DNA from: Chrysochromulina tobinii | Taxonomy: Eukaryota; Haptophyta; Prymnesiales; Chrysochromulinaceae | Direction of reading: 5' to 3' | DNA length: 20,106 bases | Assembly (NCBI GenBank): GCA_001275005.1 | Contig: JWZX01001566.1 | Coordinates: 1 to 20,106, forward strand | Shown here: one piece after another, positions 1-7,900 of the stretch | Numbering within the stretch: the first letter of the stretch is position 1 | Layout of the letters: each line of letters opens with the position of its first letter | The notes under the pieces: generated by a model | The model's database searches: none | What the model was told of the DNA's origin: nothing | Seen by the model: the letters and a program-made list of their open reading frames with translations, nothing else | Translations under genes and position numbers: made by a program

Positions 1-209
1 GTCTAAAGTACCCGGTAAGAGCTCCTCACCACAGAAACGAGAAACGACAAACGGGGGTGGGGAAGCCGGCGGTAGCACTCTAAACATAATTCCGCAATCT
101 GTCGAGTCTGCGCGGCAACCATCCATCGCTGTTAGTTCGCGCAACGCAGGCAACGTCGCCGAGCACCACGGCTCGCGACGTCATCAAGGGACGCGCGCGA
201 CCACAACCC
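1..209. other. 5' flank of the transporter gene
   Basis: No gene is recognised here. The frame of the downstream gene stays open back to a TAA at 87-89 but holds no ATG, so 210 is the first possible ATG start. No TATA box or other core promoter motif is evident. The last 16 bases form the left arm and loop of a hairpin that covers the start codon and is listed separately. Confidence 0.5.
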
Positions 210-222
210 ATGTGGTCGCGCG
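194..222 (+). promoter_or_regulatory. Perfect 12-bp hairpin over a start codon
   Basis: Bases 194-205 (cgcgcgaccaca) are the exact reverse complement of 211-222 (tgtggtcgcgcg), with a 5-nt loop at 206-210. The A of the ATG at 210 is the last loop base, and its T and G open the right arm. In mRNA this GC-rich stem would hold the start codon in structure. The pairing is seen directly; a regulatory role is inference. Confidence 0.55.
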
Positions 223-1196
223 AGAATGCTTATCAGCTCCTTTTCAATTTCGTAGCCTCAGTCGCCACCATCTTCGTCAACAAACTCGTCTTTGAGTCCT
301 TCAAGTTTCGCTTCACCACTGCACTGACGGCCATGCATTACGTCGTCACACTATTGGGTCTTGAGATACTCGCTGCCGCGGGTATGTACGTCAAGCGCTC
401 TTCTCCGATGACGCCGCGCATCCTGCTTCTCAGTGCCGTCGTCGGCACCGCGCCGGCACTGAACAACCTGTCGCTTTCACTCAACAATCTCGGCTTCTAC
501 CAGATTGTGAAGCTGCTCGTGACGCCAGCGATCGTCGGCCTCGAGGCGTTCCTCTATGGCGAGAACATGTCGTGGCCACGTGCCGCCTCCCTGCTCCTCG
601 TCTGTGTCGGCGTTGGCTTCGCTTGCGTCAACGACCTTCGACTGAATTGGGGAGGTTGCGTCGCTGCTCTTCTCTGGCTCCCTGTGGCTGCGGTGTACAA
701 GGTGCTCTGGTCCCACGTGAGCAAGGAGGAGAGCTGGCACACGCTCGCGCTCATGAGGCGCGTCCTCCCCCTTTCGACACTCTTTCTGATGGCTCTCGTG
801 CCGGTCATCGACCCGCCGGGCCTCGTCAGTTTCGAATGGTCGTCGTATCGCGTGGCGATGATCACTCTCTCGGGTGTGGCCGCTTTCTTCGTCAACTGGT
901 CAGGCTTCCTGGTGATGGGGGCATGCAGTGCACTGACTCACACAGTCCTCGGCCAACTCAAGGGGTGCGTCATCATCATCGGCGGCTGGTTGCTCTTCAG
1001 TCAGGTCTACCCACCGAAGGCGCTCCTCGGCGCCGCGATCGCCATCGGCGCCAGCGTCGCCTACACGCACTATAACCTTGCCGAGCAGCAGCCCAAGAAG
1101 ACGGAACCAACCGAAGTCAGCCCGAAGCGGCCCTTGGAGGACGAGGATGACTCGGCGAGCTCCGCACAGGAGACGCCGCTGATGGCCCGAGGCTGA
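210..1196 (+). CDS. Triose-phosphate translocator / SLC35E3-like transporter
   Basis: A 328-aa multi-pass membrane protein of the drug/metabolite transporter superfamily, TPT/nucleotide-sugar-transporter branch. Its closest resemblance is to SLC35E3-type solute carriers. Landmarks are the early NKLVF motif (about residues 24-28), the NNLSLSLNNLGFYQIVKLL segment (about 85-103) followed by TPAIVGLEAF, and the late GQLKGCVIIIGGWLLF helix leading to AYTHYNLAEQQ. Family members exchange sugar phosphates or nucleotide sugars across plastid, Golgi or ER membranes; the substrate cannot be read here. Hydrophobic segments fit about ten helices, and the last 40 residues are a charged Glu/Pro/Ser-rich cytosolic tail. 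Length is normal for the family. No clear plastid bipartite leader is visible, which favours the endomembrane system. The start is the first in-frame ATG. The gene reads as a single exon. Confidence 0.88.
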   Translation: MWSRENAYQLLFNFVASVATIFVNKLVFESFKFRFTTALTAMHYVVTLLGLEILAAAGMYVKRSSPMTPRILLLSAVVGTAPALNNLSLSLNNLGFYQIVKLLVTPAIVGLEAFLYGENMSWPRAASLLLVCVGVGFACVNDLRLNWGGCVAALLWLPVAAVYKVLWSHVSKEESWHTLALMRRVLPLSTLFLMALVPVIDPPGLVSFEWSSYRVAMITLSGVAAFFVNWSGFLVMGACSALTHTVLGQLKGCVIIIGGWLLFSQVYPPKALLGAAIAIGASVAYTHYNLAEQQPKKTEPTEVSPKRPLEDEDDSASSAQETPLMARG

Positions 1197-1257
1197 GCTG
1201 TGCGAGAGTTAGCGAGTCAGAGCCTTTGCGGGTATACAATCCTGTTTGTCGCCTTTT

Positions 1258-1287
1258 AGCCTGTTGCCTTGCAGCCTGTTGCCTTGC
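1258..1287. repeat. 15-bp tandem duplication
   Basis: Two exact adjacent copies of agcctgttgccttgc lie about 60 bases after the transporter stop codon, probably in the 3' UTR. It looks like a simple slippage product. Confidence 0.7.
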
Positions 1288-1778
1288 AGGCCGAGAGTCC
1301 TTTGACCTTCCCTCGTGCCCGGTAGACGGCGCCACGCCTCAGACTCCCGGTTTTGGCCCGATTCGATTGGGCATTCCGGCACGGCACACTGTAGCCGTGT
1401 AGCGTAGGACCTGAGCGTATCATGTCCGCCTCCCATCTCCCGGCGCCTCCATTGACCGCGGCGCGAGGCTAAGTCCTAAGTTCTATAGCGAGCGGCAGGG
1501 GATCACCCTGTCCGCTGTGAGAGACCGACCTCACTACTAGCATCACTGACCTCACTACTATGATCTATGTGCAACACATACCTAACTGAGTGGAGAGTGC
1601 CGGCTGACTGCCTAAAGTCGATAAAGACGCGTTTCAAGCTGCTCGCGCCGATCGGCAGAAGTCTACGGGGGTCATTAGGTAGGCAGCACAGAGCGCCGCT
1701 GCCCACTCCCGGGACCGGACCTGCCCCAGTGTGTAGAGTGTACCCCTCTTAGTGAGAGCTCAATGTGCTGAAGAGGGT

Positions 1779-1827
1779 GCTGCTGCTGTTCAACACAACG
1801 CGCACGCTCTCCGGACCCCCAAGCACG
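1779..1827 (-). repeat. Dispersed repeat, minus-orientation copy
   Basis: Bases 1779-1803 are the exact reverse complement of 11908-11932 (25 nt), and 1809-1827 are the exact reverse complement of 11943-11961 (19 nt). The order of the two blocks is preserved in inverted orientation, with a 5-nt gap here and a 10-nt gap in the other copy. This marks two copies of one dispersed element, each upstream of a + strand gene. No coding content or terminal repeats are recognised. Confidence 0.75.
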
Positions 1828-2019
1828 GGGGCCGCTATCGCAGTGGACGGAGGCATGGCCGACACAGCCTGACTGAAGTGGATTCTTGAGCGCTTGGGAC
1901 GGCGTTTTTGAAAACACCTGCGTTTCGTCACGTATTTTTCTCGTCTGGAACGCGCACGCACGCCGACTCCGAAGTCGGACACGTAGAGTGGGGCGCGCAA
2001 CACATTCTCTTTGGTCCCG

Positions 2020-3943
2020 ATGAACTCAATCGCACCAGCGATTTCGACACAGGCCGACGAGGACAAACCGGCCGCAGTTCGTGCCGCGGAGGCGATTGCA
2101 GAGGCGGAGATGGCGGCTGCTGAGCAAGCCAAGGCTCTTTTAGCGGCACAGGAGATGGCCCTGCGCGCGGCATCCGCTCAAGCATACGCGGAGGAGGCAG
2201 CGCGCGAGGCAGCGGAGGCGGAGGAGGCGGCCATGCGGGAAGCGCTTCAGGAGTTCCCAACCATCTCCTTCGCGGAGCATCTGCGTCAGGCCGAGGAGTC
2301 CAAGGCGCGTGAGGATCTCCTCGACAAGAAGAAGCTCGATCGAAGCGCAGGCGCAGCTCGACCTGGGACGTACGAGCGTCGCTCGGTGCCGGCAGCGAGC
2401 TCGGAGCACCCTGCGCGCGGTCAGCCACCGCCGCCTAAGCACGACGAGCCGACGCGGGACGACCGATCCCGGGACGACCGATCCCGGGACGAGCGATCCC
2501 GTGCGGACCAAGCAATGAGCTGGCGACGCGCCGAAGAGCCGAAGCAACAGCCACACGCCTCGAGCTACGCGCCCAGTTGCGTGCCCGCGCCCAAGCCACA
2601 GAAGATGGCTTGGACAGGCGCCGTGTCGAGCGGTGCCGCGGCAGTTGCCGACAGCTCCCCCTGGCAGCCCGAGCACTCAGCGTCAGCGCTGGACGGTACC
2701 GATGGTGGCCCCTCCGGGCAGAGATCGGCCAGCTCCGCGATCTCGTGCTCGAGCTCCGCGAGCTCCGGCCAGAGATCGGCCAGCTCGAGCTCGTCTGCTC
2801 ACGCACCCGCCACGGCCGACGCTGGGAGCAGCGGTGGCAGCAGCAGCGGGACCGCTCGACACGGCGCTCTTCGAGAGGCGCGCGCGTGGCATTCCGGTGC
2901 CGAGTCGGGCGCCGTCACGGGCGCTCAGAGACTCACACTCCAGCAGATCCAGGCGGAGGAGGACGCTCGACAGAGGGAACGGCTCGCGGCGGCCAACTCG
3001 CCATGGCAACGGCCGTCCGGTCCGGGGAGTTCGCCATGGCAACGGCCCGCGCAGAGCACCGCGCCGCTCTCGACGAGCGCCGAGTTTGAGCACCAGCCCG
3101 CCCGCCGAATGGAAGCCTAGCGGGAGTGTGCAGGTCATCACGCGCCGTACTGAGCCGGTCATCTCGCGGCCCACGCCGAGCAGCAGCAGCGGCGCCGTCT
3201 TGAGCGAGGACGCGCCGGGCAGCGCGCATGCCGCCATGTGCTCGGGCTCTGGCGCCGTACCGAGCGCACCCTTCGCTTCGGCGGGCGCGATCGGTGCAGC
3301 ATCGGCCAGTGCGGCAGGCCCGAGCCACTCGCCGAGATCCAAGGGAGCTGCTCACGAGATACCGCCGAGATCCAAGGGAGGCGCGTATGAGGGGATGAGC
3401 TATGAAGAGGCCAAGCAGATGGTGCTCGCACGTGCCAAAGCCGCGGAGGCGAAGCGTCGTGCCGAGCGCGCTGTGGAGAAGGGCGCACCGACGCCCACCA
3501 CGACGCCCTCAGCCCTTGGAGGAGCCAGCTTGGGCGCCGTCTTGGGCGCTCGAGAGGCGCTTCGGCAGCCGTCGGGTGTCTCTTCCGGCGGCAGCCCAGT
3601 CCGCCACGCGATGCCAACACCGCTGCCGCCGGCGCCCCTTCTCCAAACGAATCCACTTGAGCGGCAGCTACCTACCCGCCCAGCGAGCTTCACAGCACCG
3701 GGTACGTTCACAGCTCCGGGTGCCTTCACAGCTCCGGGTGCCTTCACAGCACCGGGTGCGGCTCCCGACGCTGGCAGCATGGCGGACAAGGTTCGTCAGA
3801 TTCGGGCGGAGCTCTTGATCGACCCGAGCTTGTCGATGGCGGCCACCATCGCCGAGGCGAATGAGCAAATGGGCTTGGTCGCCCAAGGGCCGCTGCTATC
3901 GCAGGTCGAGGAGCTGCTCGCTGTGATGGGCCTCAACCGTTAA
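2020..3943 (+). CDS. Low-complexity protein ending in a shared 48-aa domain
   Basis: Function unknown. The ORF from ATG 2020 codes well to about 3100: an Ala/Glu-rich N-terminal coil, a region with a tripled DDRSR-type repeat, Ser-rich low complexity, then LTLQQIQAEEDAR followed by two SPWQRP motifs. That frame stops at 3118-3120, but the +1 frame continues in the same style to TAA 3941-3943, with a doubled PRSKG motif, a Lys/Arg/Ala helix (MSYEEAKQMVLARAKAAEAK), four FTAPGx units and the C-terminal domain. A 106-nt intron at 3015-3120 would restore the frame and give about 605 aa; a 1-nt sequence error is equally possible. The C-terminal 48 residues align without gaps to the N-terminus of the next gene. 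The IQxEE plus tryptophan-proline pattern recalls motifs in scaffold and translation-repressor proteins, but this is weak. The start is the first ATG in frame. Confidence 0.6.
2456..2500 (+). repeat. 15-bp tandem repeat, 3 copies
   Basis: Three units of gggacgaccgatccc (third copy gagcg) encode RDDRS/RDERS repeats in the upstream low-complexity gene. The charged Arg/Asp/Ser unit is likely disordered. Confidence 0.7.
3015..3120 (+). other. Candidate 106-nt intron or frameshift zone
   Basis: The first reading frame of the 2020-3943 gene ends in TAG at 3118-3120, while the +1 frame is clearly coding further on. A GT at 3015 and an AG at 3119-3120 bound a 106-nt segment (3n+1). Its removal joins SPWQRP to GSVQVITRR in frame. 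The donor context (cggcc|gtccgg) is weak, and removal would lose the second SPWQRP motif, so a single-base error between about 3076 and 3118 is an equal alternative. Confidence 0.35.
3689..3760 (+). repeat. 18-bp tandem repeat, 4 copies
   Basis: Four 18-bp units of the type ttcacagctccgggtgcc encode FTAPGT/FTAPGA repeats just before the C-terminal 48-residue domain. This is probably a flexible linker. Confidence 0.75.
3793..3936 (+). other. 48-aa shared domain (C-terminal copy)
   Basis: The last residues of the 2020-3943 gene, from VRQIRAELLIDPSL to EELLAVMGL, align over 48 positions without gaps to the N-terminus of the next gene, with 19 identities by my count. Conserved positions include I, E-L, DP, A-N, M, GPL, QV, LL and VMG. 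It looks like a small helical domain. I do not recognise it as a named family. Confidence 0.7.
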
Positions 3944-3983
3944 GTACGAGTGGCCCCGATCACAGGCCCAGCGTCAGGTGCAT

Positions 3984-4041
3984 CACACACACACACACAC
4001 ACATCACAGCGAGACAGAGACAGAGAGACAGAGACAGAGAA
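3984..4041. repeat. CA and GACAGA microsatellites
   Basis: A CA-dinucleotide run is followed directly by a GACAGA/GAGACA run. A second GACAGA-type tract lies near 4498-4528. These are simple sequence repeats in non-coding DNA, probably the 3' UTR of the upstream gene. Confidence 0.8.
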
Positions 4042-4310
4042 ATGGTGTGGGCTTCGGTCTCGGGCGGCGCTACCCCAGGAGCATGCACGACAGCGCACAG
4101 CGACATGAGGGCGATCTTACCAATTTTCGCGTGGACGGCAGGCGCATGCGGAGGTCGACCTCCACTCGCACAAAAAACGCGACGAGAGAGCGGCAGAAGC
4201 CAGGTGGGCCGGGGGAGCGGGTACCGTACGAGTGTGCCGATAATTCCATTCCACGATTTGAGGTTAATTCTTTGACTCAACATCGTGACAATTCCTCCGC
4301 ACTGTCTCGC

Positions 4311-4460
4311 GACGCGAAGTTTTTGAGCTTCCGGGAGGCACTCCGCTGCCCATGCAAGGATTATACCCCCCACTTGTTTGGGAACTATGACGCGAAGTTT
4401 TTGAGCTTCCGGGAGGCAATCCGCTGCCCGAGGAAACTATACCCCCCACTTTGGGACACC
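4311..4460. repeat. 78-bp tandem duplication
   Basis: Unit 1 starts at 4311 and unit 2 at 4389, both opening gacgcgaagtttttgagctt. Most of the unit is preserved, with a diverged stretch in the second half and a shorter tail in copy 2. Both copies are open in one + frame (AKFLSFREALRCP and AKFLSFREAIRCP), but the surrounding ORF has microsatellite composition, so coding is doubtful. Confidence 0.7.
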
Positions 4461-4906
4461 GACGCCTAGTCGGCGAGAGCCTCACGGCGAGAAACACACA
4501 GTGAGACAGAGACAGGAGAGAGAAAGGGACGTACAACAATGGAGCTCGCGACTACGAGATCGGGCGAGAGCGGAGAGGGGCGCATGCGTAACCCCACAGC
4601 TCTCGAGCCGCAATCGGGTGTTGACTGATGGCTTTCATCAGATCCAACACTTGCGTTCCTGAACACCGTACACGCTTTAGTATATGCCTGGGGGCGCCCC
4701 CCTCGCCACGTGTACGCTGCCTGTTGGCGTGTTTTACTTACTTACATACCGCACTTTGGGAACTATGTCGGTATCTTTTCCTCCGGATGTTTCCATTGTG
4801 AATCCCGACTTCCCCGGAGTTTGTGAAATTCGTCACATCGAGGACGCGTGTCATCACGAGCGTCTGTATTCAGGGAGCTGTATCCGTGCGCCGAGGCCCA
4901 CCGCCC

Positions 4907-7900
4907 ATGTCACTCCCGTCCAAGGTCGAACGCATCAAGTGGGAGCTTGGCCTCGATCCTGGAATGCCGCTGAGCCTCGCCGTCACCACCGCGAACGACG
5001 TGATGCGAGTGGAGCCGAGTGGCCCGCTGCCGGAGCAGGTCGATAGGCTGCTGGTCGTTATGGGCATCGCGCTCCGCAGCGACAACATCAACCTGCCGTC
5101 AACATCCGCCAGTGCGGCGGGGCGGCCGCAGCCGCGCCGCTCCTCTGAGGAAAGCTTACGTCAGCAGCGGCCGGCTCCACCGAACGACGGCAGGCAGCCA
5201 ATGCCGCGTGTTGGGCAGCAGCAGCGTCCCCCGCCGCCGCCAGCAAGCTACCAGCAGCAGTACCAGCGACCGCCACCGCCGGGGCAGCAGCCGATGCCAA
5301 TGCCAGGGCAGCGACCGCCACCGCCGGGGCAGCAGCCGATGCCAATGCCAGGGCAGCGATCGCCACCGCCGGGGCAGCAGCCGATGCCAATGCCAGGGCA
5401 GCGACCGCCACCACCGGGGCAGCAGCCGATGCCAATGCCAGGGCAGCGACCGCCACCGCCGGCGCAGCAGCCAATGCCAATGCCAGGGCAGCGACCGCCA
5501 CCGCCGGGGCAGCAGCCGATGCCAATGCCAGGGCAGCGACCGCCACCGCCGGGGCAGCAGGCGCCGCCGCCGCGCCCGTCGGCTGCCGCCATTCCCCGGC
5601 CGGCGCCGCAAGCGGCTCGGCTATGGTCGCCTGAGGCGCCATCGCCGCTCCGCGAGAGCATACGCCAGCAGGGGGCGAGTGCCGTGCCGAGCGCCCATCT
5701 CCAGCCTCCGCCGCAGCAGCAGCAAGTGCCGCAGCAGCTGCGACAAGCGCCAGTGCAGTCGCTGTTGGAGGCACGCGGTCTTCCTTCGCCGCGGTCTCCG
5801 CCTGTCAGCCTCGGTGGCGGTCCTCCTTCGCCGCGGTCTCCGCCGCATGCGCTGTCAGCCTCGGTGCATGCCTCAGCGCCGCACACCACAGCGCAGTCCA
5901 CCACACCGCCGCGCATGGCACCGCTCGCGCCGTCTTCGGGGCGGACCGTATTCACACCCTCGGGGCGGACCGTATTCACACCCGCCCAACCCACCCTCGG
6001 GCCCTTGCCACCCCCAGCGGCACCCACTGACCACACAGCGCAGGCGGCGGTGGCGGCGGGCGGGGCGGCGGTGGCGGCGGGCGGGGCGGCGGTGGCGCTC
6101 GAGGGCGAGGCGCTCGCCGCGGCTGTGGCGGCTGCAAAGGCAAGGGCGAAGGCGAAGGCCGAGGCGGCGAGGGCGGCGGCTGCGGCTGCGCAGGCGGAGG
6201 CCGAGGCAGCCGAGGCGGCGGCGAAGGCTCTGGAGCAAGAACACATGGCTGCGATCGCTCACGCACGCGCGCTCGGGTCGCCTTCGCCCTCGCGCACCAT
6301 GTCCACTCACGCCGCCGGAACCGACAGCACCAGCAGCATCACAAGCAACAGCACCTTCACCGCGTCTGCACCAGCCGCATCCGTCGCGCCCACGCTCGTG
6401 CCCACGCCCGTGCCCACGCCCGCGCCCACGCCCATGCACACGCTCGTGCCCACGCCCGTGCCCACGCCCGCGCCCACGCCCGTGCCCACGCCCGCGCCCA
6501 CGCCCGCCGCGCCCGTGCCCGCGCCCGCCGCGCCCGTGTCCACCGAAGCGCAGCATGCATCGACGGCGCCGCGCCGTTACCTCCGCCCTAGCATTCTCAA
6601 CGCCCTCGCAGGCATCGACGATGGCGACGCGTCGGCGGCGTCGGCGGCAGCGGCTTCATCTGACCCGGCTTCATTTGGTTCATTTGGGGCTTCGTTTGAT
6701 CTCCTGAGCGCTCTCAAAGACCTGCGTGCGCAGGGGTTGCTTGAGAGCTGCTTGAAAGCCTTTGCGCCGCCGCGGCCGGGTCCACACGCGCCTCTCGACG
6801 TGCCCTCCTTCCGGCGGCGCTCGCTCGATGCGGCCATCAAGCACTTGAACGCCGCGGCCAAGCTCCACACGGGGTCGCCCAAGGAGGGCAGCGCGCCGGA
6901 GGGTGGCGTGGGCGCCGTCGTGGGCGCACCGGAGGGCGGCGCGGCAAGCAAGGGCGCGACTTCGGACGTGCCGCCCACGACGGCGCCGACCTTGCCCGAG
7001 CTCGCCCTCTATGGCGATGGTTTGGTCGAACGGCTGACGGGAGCGGACTTGGCGGAGCATGCGGCGAGTTTGGGCGTGCCGCATCGCACGCTCATCCTCG
7101 CATGCACGGGCGATGGCATCGAGCATCTGCTACTGCGCATGCATCTGTATCTGAGCCACGCGCCCACAGGCCAACCGCTCCTGCGCGCGCAGAGCCACTG
7201 CCTACTCATCGGCGCCAACAACTTGCTCGCGGACCTGGGGCAAGCCGAGCAGGTGGAGCGGGCGGCGGCGCGGGCTCCTGGGCGTGCGGGTGCGGCGCTC
7301 GCGGCCTCGGCGGCGCTCGAGGCGGCGCTCGAGGCGGCCGCATCGCCCGCGCTCGTGGTGCAGGGCATCCAAGAAATTGTAGACCTGCTGCGTGCCTCGC
7401 AGCTTGCCGAGACGCGCGCCCACGATAGCGCTCACGATAGCGCCCACGGTGGCGATGGCGGCACTGGCGACAGTGAAGGCAAGCGCGCGCGCGGCCACGG
7501 AAATGGCGGGAATAGCAGCACTGGCGCCCATGACGTTGTCGATGGGGACGCCCGGAAAGGCGCGGGTGGCGAGGGCGGCAACCTCGCTGAGGGCCCTGCC
7601 GGCGCCCATGACAGCGGCAGCAGCGACGCCCACGGCGTGTTTGTGTGCAAGCTGCTGCATGTAGTGGGCACGCAACCGTGGGTAGCCCAGGCCAACGAGC
7701 GCATCGACGCTGTGAACGCGCTGCTGCAGGCACACTTGCGGGGCGCGACGCTCCTCCGTCCCTCCATCCCGGCAGAGCGCAAGTACTACGACGCGAGTGG
7801 GATCCACCTGAGCTTGATCGGGTACAAGCGACTCGTGGGGCAGCTGACGAGCCTCGTGCCCACCTTGAACGCAAGCGCCAAGGCCGAGGCTAGAAAGGCG

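Larger units (their letters stand above)
1197..2019. other. Intergenic region with short repeats
   Basis: This 823-bp stretch separates the transporter from the next + strand gene. No convincing coding signal is seen on either strand; short ORFs present lack recognisable composition. It holds a 15-bp exact tandem duplication (1258-1272, 1273-1287), a 13-bp direct repeat gacctcactacta (1527-1539 and 1548-1560), and a two-part dispersed repeat at 1779-1827 that recurs inverted near 11.9 kb. Confidence 0.5.
3944..4906. other. Intergenic region with microsatellites and a 78-bp duplication
   Basis: About 960 bp separate the two genes that share the 48-aa domain. I see a CA tract (about 3984-4003), two GACAGA-rich tracts (about 4011-4041 and 4498-4528), and a tandem 78-bp duplication at 4311-4460. 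A faint third resemblance to the duplicated unit (cactttgggaactatg) lies at about 4751-4766. The frame of the next gene is stopped by TGA at 4799-4801. No convincing gene is present. Confidence 0.5.

Noticed and set aside
1749-2428. Overlapping minus-strand ORFs upstream of and across gene 2
   Set aside because: They mirror the Ala/Glu-rich coding strand or the dispersed repeat, and no motif is recognised in them.
2633-3080. First half of the + frame-2 ORF starting at 2633
   Set aside because: It is Arg-rich shadow translation of the frame-1 coding sequence; only the part after about 3100 looks coding.
3978-4469. Plus-strand ORF of 163 codons between genes 2 and 3
   Set aside because: Its first part is translation of CA and GACAGA microsatellites. 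The AKFLSFREA doublet is noted as a repeat, but the ORF as a gene is not supported.
4823-4906. GTG start 28 codons upstream for the deaminase-fusion gene
   Set aside because: Eukaryotic genes rarely start at GTG, the extra residues show no domain, and the shared domain begins right after the ATG at 4907.
5264-5561. CRISPR-like regular array
   Set aside because: The units are contiguous with no spacers and are in frame within a coding region; this is a protein-coding minisatellite.
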